Below, piece after piece: positions 1-11,229 of a DNA stretch of 54,850 nucleotides (positions are counted from its first letter, which is position 1; each line of letters starts with the position of its first letter). The position numbers were made by a program, and so were the translations under genes. The notes below the pieces were generated by a model that saw nothing but the letters and a program-made list of their open reading frames with translations, did not search any database and was not told the DNA's origin. The DNA lies in contig JAUYJB010000015.1 in NCBI GenBank assembly GCA_030688605.1, forward strand, positions 1 to 54,850, read 5' to 3'. Source of the DNA: Hyphomicrobiales bacterium (GTDB taxonomy: Bacteria > Pseudomonadota > Alphaproteobacteria > Rhizobiales > NORP267).

Positions 1-90
1 CGCCGTGGCGGTGTTGCGGCTGTTGGCCGATGCGACCCGCATCGCCCGGCGAGCCGCGCCTGGCCACGGCGCAAAATCATCCCGGTCAAA

Positions 91-119
91 TGGTTCCCTA
101 TAACCATGAACCGCTCTAG
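91..119. repeat. palindromic repeat, GAGCGGTTC family (copy 1)
   Basis: On the minus strand this reads TAGAGCGGTTC, a short loop ending TATAGG, then GAACCA. It matches the longer copies at 3416-3449 and 52389-52423. Its outer TAG is the stop codon of trpA. The 90 bases to its left hold no gene I can recognise. Confidence 0.75.
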
Positions 120-994
120 GCGCGGGGCGCCCTGGCGGGCCGCGGTTTCGCTCCGGCCTTGGGCTTGACGGCGGCGCCGAGCCCGGCGGCAAGATCGCCG
201 ACGAGTGCAAGAACGCCTTCAACGGTCTTGTCCGTCGCGCGGCCGTTTGCATCAAGGCTCGCCTTGATGGCGCCGACCAGCGCCGAGCCGATGACGACGC
301 CATCGGCGCCGCCGTCGGCGATCGCCCGCGCCTGCGCCGCGCCGGTGACGCCGAAGCCGACGGCGACCGGCAGATCGGTGTGCTGCTTGATGCGCGCGAC
401 CGCGGCGGACACCGCCGACGGGTCGGGCGCGGCGGTGCCGGTGATGCCGGTGATCGAGACGTAATAGACGAAGCCGGAAGTGTTGGTCAGCACCTTGGTG
501 AGCCGCTTGTCGTCGGTCGTCGGCGTCGCCAGGCGGATGAAATTGAGGCCTGCCTTGAGAGCCGGCAGGCACAGCTCGTCGTCCTCCTCCGGCGGCAGGT
601 CGACGACGATCAGCCCGTCGACGCCGGCGGCAAGGGCGTCGGCGAGAAAGCGCTCGTTGCCGTAAATGTAGATCGGGTTGTAATAGCCCATCAGCACGAT
701 CGGGGTCTCGGCATCGCCGGCGCGGAAGGCGCGCACCATCTTAAGCGTCTTGACCATGGTCTGGCCGGCCTTCAGCGCCCGCTGCGAGGCGGCCTGGATG
801 GCCGGGCCGTCGGCCATCGGGTCGGTGAACGGCATGCCGAGCTCGATCGCGTCGGCGCCGGCGCCGGGCAGCGCCTTGATAAGCTCCAGCGATGTTTCGT
901 AGTCCGGGTCGCCGGCCGAGACGAAAGTCACGAGGCCGGCGCGGCCTTGGGCTTTCAGCGCCGCGAAGCGCCGGTCGATGCGGGTCTCACTCAT
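116..994 (-). CDS. trpA: tryptophan synthase alpha subunit
   Basis: TrpA cleaves indole-3-glycerol phosphate to indole and glyceraldehyde 3-phosphate and passes the indole to TrpB, the last step of tryptophan synthesis in the cytoplasm. The 292-residue product has the TIM-barrel signature with the catalytic Glu51 (IELGMPF) and Asp62 (MADGP), and the glycine-rich phosphate site VGFGV. It is about 25 residues longer than the E. coli protein because of a Lys/Pro/Ala-rich tail. The ATG at 994 fits homologues; an in-frame ATG at 1009 is less likely. The start overlaps the TGA of the upstream DUF559 gene (ATGA), so translation may be coupled. The TAG stop is part of a palindromic repeat. In many alphaproteobacteria accD and folC follow trpA, but the window ends before they could be seen. 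Confidence 0.97.
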   Translation of the reverse strand: MSETRIDRRFAALKAQGRAGLVTFVSAGDPDYETSLELIKALPGAGADAIELGMPFTDPMADGPAIQAASQRALKAGQTMVKTLKMVRAFRAGDAETPIVLMGYYNPIYIYGNERFLADALAAGVDGLIVVDLPPEEDDELCLPALKAGLNFIRLATPTTDDKRLTKVLTNTSGFVYYVSITGITGTAAPDPSAVSAAVARIKQHTDLPVAVGFGVTGAAQARAIADGGADGVVIGSALVGAIKASLDANGRATDKTVEGVLALVGDLAAGLGAAVKPKAGAKPRPARAPRA

Positions 995-1428
995 CGCCGG
1001 TTTTTCCAAACACCTCCCCCCTTGAGGGGGAGGTCGGGCCGCCGCGAAGCGGTGGACCGGGAGGGGGGTGTGTCCCGCAACTCTTCCTCGATTCGGCGAA
1101 GCACACCGTCCATGTTCTTCAAGACCTCATCATTCCAGAAGCGCAAGATTCTGTAACCCCGTCCCGCAAGCCAAGCCGTTCTTCGGCGGTCGTGCAAAAC
1201 TTCGCCGGCTACTCCGTGTTGACCACCGTCAAGTTCAATCACGAGCCGGGCCTCTTGGCAGACGAAGTCGGCGATATACGGACCGACGGGAACCTGCCGG
1301 CGGAAACCCAAGCCGCGGAACCGATGGGCACGAAGCCGCTGCCAAAGGGCGCGTTCCGCGTCGCTCATTGTGCTGCGCATACGCTTGGCATGGGCGCGCC
1401 GGATGTCGGCGACCTGACGGTGCGGCAT
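991..1428 (-). CDS. DUF559 endonuclease-like protein inserted in the trp operon
   Basis: The 145-residue protein belongs to the DUF559 family, which is related to very-short-patch-repair and restriction-type nucleases. The core is recognisable: [20 protein letters not shown], then [40 protein letters not shown] and [12 protein letters not shown]. The acidic residues of IADFV and VIELDGGQH form the expected PD-(D/E)XK-like site. The C-terminal 25 residues ([10 protein letters not shown] and flanks) are translated from the left hairpin repeat, so they are probably not part of the fold. The ATG at 1428 lies just inside the right repeat; a TTG at 1479 would add translated repeat. The gene lies between trpB and trpA on the same strand, and its TGA overlaps the trpA ATG. 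The biological target of the family is not established. Confidence 0.85.
   Translation of the reverse strand: MPHRQVADIRRAHAKRMRSTMSDAERALWQRLRAHRFRGLGFRRQVPVGPYIADFVCQEARLVIELDGGQHGVAGEVLHDRRRTAWLAGRGYRILRFWNDEVLKNMDGVLRRIEEELRDTPPSRSTASRRPDLPLKGGGVWKNRR
1012..1069. repeat. G-rich REP-like hairpin arm, left of the DUF559 gene
   Basis: The outer part is a perfect hairpin of CCTCCCCC and GGGGGAGG around a TTGA loop. Inward come a small CCGC-GAA-GCGG hairpin and a GGGAGGGGGG run. The arm at 1430-1466 is its inverted counterpart. The arm runs into the 3' end of the DUF559 reading frame. Confidence 0.8.
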
Positions 1429-1429
1429 A

Positions 1430-1466
1430 CCCCCCTCCCTAACCCTCCCCCGCAAGGGGGGAGGGG
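1430..1466. repeat. G-rich REP-like hairpin arm, right of the DUF559 gene
   Basis: The outer hairpin pairs CCCTCCCCC with GGGGGGAGGG around GCAA, and the inner end carries a CCCCCCTCCC run. Read from outside inward it has the same order as the arm at 1012-1069, so the two are inverted repeats bracketing the nuclease gene. It lies 30 bases from the trpB stop codon. Confidence 0.8.
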
Positions 1467-1496
1467 ACGTGCCGAGCAAGCCGCGAGGTCATCGCC

Positions 1497-2714
1497 TTAA
1501 AGCTCCACGCCGAGATGCTCGGCGACGGTGAACACGTCCTTGTCGCCGCGGCCGCACAGATTCATGACGATGATGTGGTCGGCCTCACGCTCCGGCGCGA
1601 TGCGGGCGACATGGGCAAGCGCGTGGGCCGGCTCCAGCGCCGGGATGATGCCTTCAAGCTCGGTGCACAGCTTGAAGGCGGCAAGCGCCTCATCGTCGGT
1701 GACCGAGACATAATTCACCCGGCCCATATCCTTGAGCCAGGAATGCTCCGGCCCGATGCCGGGATAGTCGAGGCCGGCCGAGATCGAATGCGCCTCCCTG
1801 ATCTGGCCGTCCGCGTCCTGCAGCAGATAGGTGCGGTTGCCGTGCAGCACGCCGGGGCTACCGCCGGTCAAGGAGGCGGCGTGCGCGCCGGTCTCGATCC
1901 CCTTGCCGCCGGCCTCGACGCCGAAAATTTCCACCTTCGGCTCGTCGAGGAAGGGGTGGAACAGGCCCATGGCGTTCGACCCGCCGCCGATGCAGGCAAC
2001 GAGCGTATCGGGCAGGCGCCCCTCGGCCTCCATGATCTGCGCCCGCGTCTCGGTGCCTATCACCGACTGGAAGTCGCGCACCATCGCCGGATAGGGATGC
2101 GGGCCGGCCACCGTGCCGATGATGTAGAAGGTCTCCTCGACATGGGCGACCCAGTCCCTCAGCGCCTCGTTCATGGCGTCCTTCAGCGTGCTCGACCCGG
2201 AGGTGACCGGGCGCACCTCGGCGCCCAACAGCTTCATGCGGAACACGTTCGGCTTCTGCCGCTCGATGTCGACGGCGCCCATATAGACGACGCAGGGCAG
2301 GCCGAAGCGCGCCGCAACCGTCGCCACGGCGACGCCGTGCTGACCGGCGCCGGTCTCGGCGATGATGCGCTTCTTGCCCATGCGCAGGGCGAGCAGGATC
2401 TGGCCGAGGCAATTGTTGATCTTGTGGCTGCCGGTGTGGTTCAGCTCGTCGCGCTTGAAATAGACCTTGGCGCCGGTGAAGTGAGCGGTCAGGCGCTCGG
2501 CGAAATAGAGCGGGCTCGGCCGGCCGGCATAATGGGCGTTGAGATGCTCGAGCTCGGCCTTGAAGGCGGGATCGGCCTTGGCCGCTTCGTAGGCCGCCTC
2601 CAGGTCGAGGATCAGCGGCATCAGCGTCTCGGCGACGAAGCGGCCGCCATAGATGCCGAAACGGCCCCGCTCGTCGGGACCGGCGCGGTAGGTATTGACG
2701 ATGTTACGGCTCAC
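1497..2714 (-). CDS. trpB: tryptophan synthase beta subunit
   Basis: TrpB is the pyridoxal-phosphate enzyme that condenses indole with L-serine to form tryptophan, in an alpha2-beta2 complex with TrpA. The PLP-binding lysine is Lys98 in HTGSHKINN, the catalytic glutamate is in AETGAGQHG, and the phosphate loop is GGGSN (about 243-247). The 405 residues are normal for the family. I chose the GTG at 2714 because AGAGGG lies at good spacing upstream; a TTG at 2732 is the alternative. trpF ends 27 bases upstream of this start. Downstream, the usual direct junction to trpA is broken by the repeat-flanked DUF559 gene. Confidence 0.97.
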   Translation of the reverse strand: MSRNIVNTYRAGPDERGRFGIYGGRFVAETLMPLILDLEAAYEAAKADPAFKAELEHLNAHYAGRPSPLYFAERLTAHFTGAKVYFKRDELNHTGSHKINNCLGQILLALRMGKKRIIAETGAGQHGVAVATVAARFGLPCVVYMGAVDIERQKPNVFRMKLLGAEVRPVTSGSSTLKDAMNEALRDWVAHVEETFYIIGTVAGPHPYPAMVRDFQSVIGTETRAQIMEAEGRLPDTLVACIGGGSNAMGLFHPFLDEPKVEIFGVEAGGKGIETGAHAASLTGGSPGVLHGNRTYLLQDADGQIREAHSISAGLDYPGIGPEHSWLKDMGRVNYVSVTDDEALAAFKLCTELEGIIPALEPAHALAHVARIAPEREADHIIVMNLCGRGDKDVFTVAEHLGVEL

Positions 2715-2741
2715 CGGACGCCCTCTTCGCAAACGCCTCTT

Positions 2742-3389
2742 TCACTGCACGGACCGGGCCCGTTCGACGAACAGAGCGATGCGTTCCGGGTCCTTCTCGC
2801 CGGGCCTGCGCTCGACGCCGGAGGAGACGTCGACGGCGTCGGGCCGCACGATCCGGATCGCTTCGGCGACATTGTCGGGGCTAAGCCCGCCGGAGAGCAT
2901 CACCGGCAGCGGCCGCTCGCCGCCGATCAGCGTCCAGTCGAACAGGACCCCGTTGCCGCCGGGAAGCGCGCCCACCATGCCGTCCGGCGCCTTGGCGTCG
3001 TAAAGCAGCATGTCGGCGGCGTCAACGTAGCCGGCGGCAGCGGCCGCGTCCTCGGCGCGGGCGATGTGGATCGCCTTGATCACCGGCCGGCCGAAGCGGG
3101 CGCGGATCTCCCGCACCCGTCGCGGGCTCTCGCGCCCGTGCAGCTGGTACCAGTCGGGATCGAGGCTCTTGGCGATCGCGGCAAGGCGGGCATCGTCGGC
3201 ATCGACGGTCAGCGCCACCTTCTGCGCCCTGCCGGCGACGCGCGCATTGAGCCGGGCGGCCGTCTCGTAGGCGATATGGCGCGGGCTCGGCTCGTAGAAC
3301 ACGAAACCCAGGCAATCGGCCCCGGCGGCCAGGGCGGCGTCGACCATTTCCGGCGTCGACAGGCCGCAGATCTTGATCTTGGGCGTCAT
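2742..3389 (-). CDS. trpF: phosphoribosylanthranilate isomerase
   Basis: TrpF carries out the Amadori rearrangement of phosphoribosyl-anthranilate to the carboxyphenylamino-deoxyribulose phosphate used in indole synthesis. The 215-residue TIM barrel begins MTPKIKICGL, with the catalytic Cys8, has the general-acid Asp region in LLYDAKAPDG, and ends with the phosphate site MLSGGLSPDN and VDVSSGVE. The frame stays open to 3485, but that extension is encoded by a palindromic repeat and is not conserved, so I place the start at 3389. It heads the trpF-trpB-(DUF559)-trpA cluster. Anthranilate and indole-glycerol phosphate synthase genes are not in this window. Confidence 0.96.
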   Translation of the reverse strand: MTPKIKICGLSTPEMVDAALAAGADCLGFVFYEPSPRHIAYETAARLNARVAGRAQKVALTVDADDARLAAIAKSLDPDWYQLHGRESPRRVREIRARFGRPVIKAIHIARAEDAAAAAGYVDAADMLLYDAKAPDGMVGALPGGNGVLFDWTLIGGERPLPVMLSGGLSPDNVAEAIRIVRPDAVDVSSGVERRPGEKDPERIALFVERARSVQ

Positions 3390-3415
3390 CGATCCACTTT
3401 GCTTAGGCTGGCGTC

Positions 3416-3449
3416 CAGAGCGGCTCCTGGTCATAGGGAACCGCTCCAG
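3416..3449. repeat. palindromic repeat, GAGCGGTTC family (copy 2)
   Basis: Arms AGAGCGGCTCC and GGGAACCGCTC surround the short centre TGGTCATA. It lies in the gap between the LapA-domain gene and trpF, about 30 bases ahead of the trpF start, so it would be in the trpF leader if the two genes are cotranscribed. Confidence 0.8.
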
Positions 3450-3511
3450 CCGCCAAGACATATGGCCCGGCGCGTCAATGCTCAAGTAGCCGGGTCGAGG
3501 ATCCGCGCCTG

Positions 3512-3868
3512 TCAGGACAGCGGCGGCTCGGCGCTTGCTCCGGGCAGCGCGCGCCGGGCGCTTTCTTCGAGCCGCTGGCGCAGCTCCTGGGCTTCGCGCT
3601 GCCAGCGCGCCGCTTCATGGGCGTTGACCCGCGCCGACCGGCGCCACTTGCCCTGGCGCAGCCAGGCGGCGAAGCCGCCGGCCACAATGCCGATCAGGAT
3701 GCCGGCAAGGATCAGCACGAACAAGGGCAGCCGCAGAGTCATGGTCGGGTCGGCGCCGCCCAGCGGATCGTAGGAAAAGTCGACAAGCTGGCGGTTGGCG
3801 ACGCAAAACGCGATGACGATCAGCGCGATCGGGCCGAGGACAACGATGTAGACGATCTTCTTGATCAT
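3512..3868 (-). CDS. LapA-domain (DUF1049) inner-membrane protein
   Basis: This 118-residue protein has two hydrophobic segments, at about residues 5-24 and 47-69, joined by a short loop containing ANRQLVDFSYDPL. That loop and the second segment are typical of the lipopolysaccharide assembly protein A domain. The C-terminal part (about 75-110) is charged and probably a cytoplasmic helix. In E. coli, LapA works with LapB in LPS assembly control; whether this short alphaproteobacterial form does the same is inference. Position between ihfB and trpF is a conserved arrangement in the group. The start ATG at 3868 is the only sensible one. Confidence 0.85.
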   Translation of the reverse strand: MIKKIVYIVVLGPIALIVIAFCVANRQLVDFSYDPLGGADPTMTLRLPLFVLILAGILIGIVAGGFAAWLRQGKWRRSARVNAHEAARWQREAQELRQRLEESARRALPGASAEPPLS

Positions 3869-3923
3869 CGTGCGACCGCTCCGCCCGGGTTCTCACCGGC
3901 CCTTCGGCGATCGGCCAATACCG

Positions 3924-4214
3924 TCAACCGGCGCCGCCCCTGTTCAGCCGCTCGCGCATTTCCTTGCCCGATTTGAAGAACGGGACGTATTTCTCGCTGA
4001 CATAGACGGTGGCCCCGGTGCGCGGATTGCGACCCATGCGCGCGGGCCGGTTTTTCACGGAAAAGGCGCCGAAGCCGCGCAGCTCGACCCTGTTGCCGGA
4101 GGCCAACGCCGTCGTAATCTCGTGGATGATGGTATTGACGATATTCTCCACGTCCCGTTGGAACAGGTGCGGATTTGCGCGAACCATGCGCTGGACAAGT
4201 TGGGACTTGATCAT
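3924..4214 (-). CDS. ihfB: integration host factor beta subunit
   Basis: IHF beta pairs with IHF alpha to bind and sharply bend DNA for transcription, replication and recombination. The 96-residue protein begins [10 protein letters not shown], carries [13 protein letters not shown], and then the DNA-intercalating beta-arm [10 protein letters not shown] with its key proline. Length and sequence are standard. The frame continues to 4289 without conservation, so I start at 4214. It follows sppA (45-base gap) and precedes the LapA-domain gene, the usual alphaproteobacterial order. Confidence 0.97.
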   Translation of the reverse strand: MIKSQLVQRMVRANPHLFQRDVENIVNTIIHEITTALASGNRVELRGFGAFSVKNRPARMGRNPRTGATVYVSEKYVPFFKSGKEMRERLNRGGAG

Positions 4215-4258
4215 TGCGTGCCTCCCCTGACAGGCAAAATGCCTGTGGCAGCCGACGG

Positions 4259-5239
4259 TTAGTCCGCCTTCTCCCCTGGAGCCTGCCAAACTGAAATCAG
4301 CCCGTCAAGGCGAAGTCGTTGAGCCGCATCGATTTCTCCGAGGAGTTGCATCGCTGCCAACGGGTCAAGTCCGACGAGCCGCGCCAGGCGCAAGGCGACG
4401 CCATCGAGCAGGCTAAGAGCCCCGAACTCGCTTTCCCGCTCCCAGTCCTGGACCTTGATCTTGGGATCGATGCCGTAGTTTTCGAACAGCCAGCCGATGG
4501 CTTCGCTCTCGCCGCCGACCTCGTCGATCAGGCCGGCACCGAGCGCCTGGCGGCCGGTATAGACCCGGCCATCGCCGAGGCGGCGGGCTTCGGCGGCCTC
4601 CAGCTGGCGCCGCTCGGCGACGAGATCAAGGAACCATCGATAGGAATCGGCGACCATGTCGCGCATCACGGCGAGCGCTTCCTCCGATGTCTCGGCGAAC
4701 GGCGACGGCTCGGCCTTGAGCGGCGCGCTCTTGACCTCCTCGACCTGAACGCCGAGCGTTTCCAGCGCCTCGCGGATCTGCGCCCACTGGAAGATGACGC
4801 CGATGGAGCCGGTGATGGTATTGCCGCGGGCGAAGATGCGATCAGTGGCGATGGCGACGATATAGCCGCCCGAGGTCGCTAGCGTGCCGAGCACCGCGAC
4901 CACCGGCTTGCGGCCTCCGGCCGCCCGGATCGCCTGATAGTAGGCTTCCGACCCCGCGGTCGTGCCGCCCGGGGAATTGATCGCCAGGATCAGCGCCTTG
5001 ACGCGGTCATCCTTGCTGGCGCGCTCGATCAGCTCCTGCTGCTTGCGGTCATCGGTGATCAGTCCGTCGATGGTGATGCGGGCGATATGCGGGCGGCGGT
5101 CGAGAAGCTCCTCGCCGCCGATCAGAACGGCGGCAAGGAAGATCGCGGCCAGCGCGAGCAGGAAGGCGACGACGCGCCAGAAGCTTGCCCGCCGGCTGAG
5201 ACGGCGTCGATCGACGAGTGCATCGGCGTCCAGGCTCAT
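4259..5239 (-). CDS. sppA: signal peptide peptidase SppA, 36K-type
   Basis: SppA is a membrane-bound serine protease (S49) that degrades cleaved signal peptides. The 326-residue protein has an N-terminal membrane anchor at about 22-41, then a periplasmic ClpP-like fold. The Ser-Lys dyad can be read as Ser123 in LATSGGYI and Lys175 in [10 protein letters not shown], the usual spacing for the short single-domain form. The motif NSPGG (about 88-92) forms the oxyanion region. It lies 36 bases downstream of rpsA and 44 bases before ihfB, so it is probably cotranscribed with both. Confidence 0.94.
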   Translation of the reverse strand: MSLDADALVDRRRLSRRASFWRVVAFLLALAAIFLAAVLIGGEELLDRRPHIARITIDGLITDDRKQQELIERASKDDRVKALILAINSPGGTTAGSEAYYQAIRAAGGRKPVVAVLGTLATSGGYIVAIATDRIFARGNTITGSIGVIFQWAQIREALETLGVQVEEVKSAPLKAEPSPFAETSEEALAVMRDMVADSYRWFLDLVAERRQLEAAEARRLGDGRVYTGRQALGAGLIDEVGGESEAIGWLFENYGIDPKIKVQDWERESEFGALSLLDGVALRLARLVGLDPLAAMQLLGEIDAAQRLRLDGLISVWQAPGEKAD

Positions 5240-5275
5240 GCGGTTCTTCCGCTTGCCGGCGGCGCGGACCGGCCG

Positions 5276-7063
5276 CTACTCGTCCTCGGCCGCCCCGGCC
5301 TTGTCGGCGGCGTCCTCGTCTACCTCGGCCTTCGCCGCGCCGCCTTTCGCGGCGCTGCCCTTCTGCGCCTTGTTGAGCGCGGCGCCGAGAATGTCGCCGA
5401 GCGAGGCGCCGGAATCGACGGAGCCGTACTGGGCCACCGCCTCCTTTTCCTCGGCGATCTCGAGCGCCTTGATCGAGGCGGAGATCTTGCGGCTCTTCTT
5501 GTCGAACTGGGTGATCTTGGCGTCGACCTTCTGGCCGACCGCAAAACGCTCCGGGCGCTGTTCGGAGCGCTCGCGCGAGAGGTCGGAGCGGCGGATGAAG
5601 GCGACAAGTTCGGTGTCGGCGATCTTGACCTCGAGCCCGTTGTCCTTGACCTCCATGACCTCGCAGGTGACGGTCGCCCCCTTCTTGAACTCGCCCGACG
5701 CCTTGCTGAACGGATCGCCGCCGAGCTGCTTGATGCCGAGACTGATGCGCTCCTTCTCGGTATCGACGTCGAGCACGGCGGCCTTGACCACATCGCCCTT
5801 CTTATAGTCCCGAATCGCCTCCTCGCCCGGCCGGTTCCAGTCGAGATCGGACAGGTGCACCATGCCGTCAACATCGCCCTCCAGGCCGATGAACAGGCCG
5901 AACTCGGTGATGTTCTTGATCTCGCCCTCGATGGTGGTGCCCTTCGGAAACCGGTCCGCGAAGGTCGTCCACGGATTGTCCATGGTCTGCTTGAGGCCGA
6001 GCGAGATGCGCCGCTTGACCGGGTCGACCTCGAGCACCATTACCTCGACCTCCTGGGAGGTGGAGACGATCTTGCCGGGGTGAACGTTCTTCTTGGTCCA
6101 GCTCATCTCGGAAACGTGGATCAGGCCCTCGATCCCCGGTTCCAGCTCGACGAAGGCGCCATAGTCGGTGATGTTGGTGACCCGGCCCGTGAACTTGGTG
6201 CCGACCGGGTATTTCGTCTCGATGCCCTCCCACGGATCGGCCTCGAGCTGCTTCATGCCGAGGCTGATGCGGTGCGTCTCCTGGTTGACCTTGATGATCT
6301 GAACCTTGACCGTCTGGCCGACCGACAGCACGTCGGCGGGATGGCTGATACGCCGCCAAGCGATGTCGGTGACGTGCAACAGGCCGTCGATGCCGCCGAG
6401 ATCGACGAAGGCGCCGTAATCGGTGATGTTCTTCACCACCCCCTCGACGACCTGGCCCTCCTGCAAGTTCTGAACGATCTCGTGCCGGCGTTCGGCGTGC
6501 GTCTCCTCCAGCACCGAGCGGCGCGAGACGACGATGTTGCCGCGGCGGCGGTCCATCTTGAGGATCTGGAACGGCTGCGGCGTGTTCATCAGCGGCCCGA
6601 TATCGCGCACCGGCCGGATGTCGACCTGGCTGCGCGGCAGGAAGGCGACCGCGCCTTCCAGATCGACGGTGTAGCCGCCCTTGACTTGATTGAAGATCTG
6701 GCCCTCGACCTTCTCGTTTTCCTTGTAGCTCTTCTCGAGCCGTTCCCAGGCCTCCTCGCGGCGCGCCTTGTCGCGCGACAGCACCGCCTCGCCGAGCGCG
6801 TTCTCGACCCGTTCGAGATAGACTTCGACCTCGCTCCCGACGGTAATTTCCTCGCCCTTGCCGTGACCGGTGAACTCCTTCAGCGGCACGCGGCCTTCAG
6901 TCTTGAGACCGACATCGATGACGGCCAGATCCTTTTCGATGGCCACCACTCGGCCTTTGATCACGCTGCCTTCTTCAAGTCCGGCGGACTGAAACGATTC
7001 CTCTAGCAGCGCGGTAAAATCCTCCCGGGTCGGGTTCAACGTGTCGACTGAGGCTTGGGCCAT
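5276..7063 (-). CDS. rpsA: 30S ribosomal protein S1
   Basis: S1 binds mRNA on the 30S subunit and helps initiation on structured or weakly SD-led messages. The 595-residue product has six S1 (OB-fold) repeats, starting at about residues 35, 118, 205, 290, 377 and 464. The repeated cores GIDGLLHVTD, GIEGLIHVSEMSW and DVDGMVHLSDLDW are clear. A charged, Ala-rich tail ends AEDE. The start at 7063 has AAGGAG at good spacing. It sits 242 bases downstream of cmk; that gap holds no other recognisable feature. Confidence 0.98.
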   Translation of the reverse strand: MAQASVDTLNPTREDFTALLEESFQSAGLEEGSVIKGRVVAIEKDLAVIDVGLKTEGRVPLKEFTGHGKGEEITVGSEVEVYLERVENALGEAVLSRDKARREEAWERLEKSYKENEKVEGQIFNQVKGGYTVDLEGAVAFLPRSQVDIRPVRDIGPLMNTPQPFQILKMDRRRGNIVVSRRSVLEETHAERRHEIVQNLQEGQVVEGVVKNITDYGAFVDLGGIDGLLHVTDIAWRRISHPADVLSVGQTVKVQIIKVNQETHRISLGMKQLEADPWEGIETKYPVGTKFTGRVTNITDYGAFVELEPGIEGLIHVSEMSWTKKNVHPGKIVSTSQEVEVMVLEVDPVKRRISLGLKQTMDNPWTTFADRFPKGTTIEGEIKNITEFGLFIGLEGDVDGMVHLSDLDWNRPGEEAIRDYKKGDVVKAAVLDVDTEKERISLGIKQLGGDPFSKASGEFKKGATVTCEVMEVKDNGLEVKIADTELVAFIRRSDLSRERSEQRPERFAVGQKVDAKITQFDKKSRKISASIKALEIAEEKEAVAQYGSVDSGASLGDILGAALNKAQKGSAAKGGAAKAEVDEDAADKAGAAEDE

Positions 7064-7305
7064 GAATACTCCTTGCCGGTGCGGGGGGCGCCTTGTCCAA
7101 AATTATCCTACGCGGCCCGAGTTGCGAATTTCCCCGCGGCGGCCGTCGGTCCGTTGCCGACAGGCGGCGCACTCGCAGCTCAAGGGCCCTGATCCTGCTT
7201 TTCGCGCTGGTCCGGTCTTGCCCGCTCCGCCTCCGGCGGTCGGAAAGGCCGCATGGGGCACAACACGAACGACACTTTCGGGGCAGGCAATTGCGCCATG
7301 CCCGG

Positions 7306-9888
<2,583 letters not shown>

Positions 9889-9891
<3 letters not shown>

Positions 9892-10037
9892 AGCGGTTCC
9901 TTTGGACCGGGAAGCGCTGTGGATCACGGTGATTTCGGATCGAATCGATCCAAAATCATAAAACGTGATCGATTCTAATAAGATAGAGCAGGATGCGGGC
10001 GGAAAACCGGTTCCCGCTTTTCCTCATCCCGCTCTAG
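9889..10037. repeat. composite palindromic repeat (AAAACCGGTTCCC core, copy A)
   Basis: The segment opens TAGAGCGGTTCC, contains the inner palindrome GGATCGAATCGATCC, and closes with a second inverted pair, AGAGCAGGATG at 9985 and CATCCCGCTCT, around AAAACCGGTTCCCGCTTTT. Its two ends supply the TAG stops of the flanking convergent genes. Related composites are at 17309-17412 and 34000-34104. Confidence 0.75.
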
Positions 10038-10918
10038 AGGGTGGCCGCGATCGCGGCGGCAAGCGCCATGGTCCGGCGCGCGGTCTCCAGATGCAGAAGC
10101 TCGACCATGCGCCCGTCAAGCTCGATTGCCCCCTTGCCTTCATTTTCCGGCCGGGAAAAGGCGGCGATGATCGCCCGCGCCCGCTCGATTTCCGCCGGAG
10201 CCGGGGCGAAGATCTCGTTGGCCGGCGGCACCTGGGAGGGGTGGATCAGCGTCTTGCCGTCCATGCCGAGGGCTGCGCCCTGCGCGCATTCGGCCGCGAA
10301 GCCCTCCGCGTCGCGGATGTCGTTATAGACCCCGTCGAGGATGGCAAGGCCGTTGGCTCGCGCCGCCGCGACGCAGGTCGCAAGCCAGGGGACCATGGCG
10401 AAGCGGCCGTGGCCGAGGCTCGCGCCGGTCTCCTTGGCAAGATCGTTGGTGCCCATGACGAGGCAGGCAAGCCGCGCATCGCGATCGGCGGCGCCAGCCG
10501 CGATCGTGGCGGCGTTGAGAATGGCAAGCGGCGTCTCCATCATGATCCACAAGGCCACGCGCCCGTCCGAGCCGGCGGCGGCGAAGGCGGCGCGGATGCG
10601 GTCAAGCTCGCCGGCGCTCGATACCTTGGGAACCAGGATGGCGTCGGGCCCGGCGGCAAGGGCGGCGTCAAGGTCGTCGCGGCCCCATTCCGTCGACAGG
10701 GCGTTGATGCGGATGACCACCTCGCGCGGGCGGTAGCCGCCGGCGGCGACCGCCGCCTTGACCTGGTCGCGGGCGGCGGCCTTGGCCGCGGGCGCGACCG
10801 CGTCCTCCAGATCGAGGATCAGCGCGTCGGCGGCAAGCGTCTTTGCCTTTTCCAGGGCCCTTGCGTTGGAGCCCGGCATGTAGAGGGTGCTGCGCCGCGG
10901 CCTGATCTCGTCGCTCAT
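10034..10918 (-). CDS. CitE-like CoA-ester lyase (HpcH/HpaI aldolase family)
   Basis: The 294-residue TIM-barrel protein belongs to the citrate lyase beta-subunit-like family, which cleaves CoA esters such as malyl-CoA, methylmalyl-CoA or citramalyl-CoA with Mg2+. Family marks are RSTLYMPGSN near the N-terminus, ILDLEDAVAP (metal/substrate Asp-Glu-Asp), VIRINALST, ILVPKVSSAG, WIMMETPLAIL, and the C-terminal GKTLIHPSQV. Substrate cannot be told from sequence; L-malyl-CoA or beta-methylmalyl-CoA lyase is a reasonable guess in alphaproteobacteria. It stands alone, with its stop codon inside a palindromic repeat. Confidence 0.9.
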   Translation of the reverse strand: MSDEIRPRRSTLYMPGSNARALEKAKTLAADALILDLEDAVAPAAKAAARDQVKAAVAAGGYRPREVVIRINALSTEWGRDDLDAALAAGPDAILVPKVSSAGELDRIRAAFAAAGSDGRVALWIMMETPLAILNAATIAAGAADRDARLACLVMGTNDLAKETGASLGHGRFAMVPWLATCVAAARANGLAILDGVYNDIRDAEGFAAECAQGAALGMDGKTLIHPSQVPPANEIFAPAPAEIERARAIIAAFSRPENEGKGAIELDGRMVELLHLETARRTMALAAAIAATL

Positions 10919-11007
10919 CGCTCCTCTCCCATCAATTGTTGCGATGCAAACTAATCGAGGGTAGAGCCCTGTGTCACCATTCTTGGCACGAGAAGGGACG
11001 GCGACCG

Positions 11008-11229
11008 ATGGCCACGCCGGTGAACATCTCGTCTCAGGTCGCGCGCGCGGAGGATGCGTTGGAGAGCGCTTCGGCGAGCCTGCGCGAGATTCTGCGGCGC
11101 ACGGTGCGCGCCGGGCTCGACGAGCTGGCGCTCATCGAGAGCCAGGACGCCTTGTTGCGCGCCGTTGCCCGGGTGCGCATGCACCGGCTGGGCCGGCGCG
11201 AAGCGTGCCTTACGCCGCCTTCTGCTTGA
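11008..11229 (+). CDS. small helical hypothetical protein
   Basis: A 73-residue protein starting MATPVNISSQVARAEDALES, with GAAGGGA at SD spacing. The sequence is Ala/Leu/Arg-rich and looks entirely alpha-helical, with no signal peptide or membrane segment. I do not recognise a family. It is divergent from the CitE-like gene and its last 20 bases overlap the 3' end of asd on the opposite strand, so the C-terminal residues are constrained by asd. It may be a real small gene or a chance frame; the ribosome site favours real. Confidence 0.5.
   Translation: MATPVNISSQVARAEDALESASASLREILRRTVRAGLDELALIESQDALLRAVARVRMHRLGRREACLTPPSA

Noticed and set aside
3390-3485. N-terminal extension of trpF
   Set aside because: Encoded by the palindromic repeat and not part of the TIM barrel.
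1515-3773. Plus-strand open frame of 752 codons opposite trpB and trpF
   Set aside because: Antisense shadow of highly conserved genes in GC-rich DNA; low-complexity Arg/Gly/Asp composition.
5087-7006. Long plus-strand open frame (639 codons) opposite rpsA
   Set aside because: It is antisense to the six S1 repeats; its sequence is a mirror of S1 codon bias with no domain.
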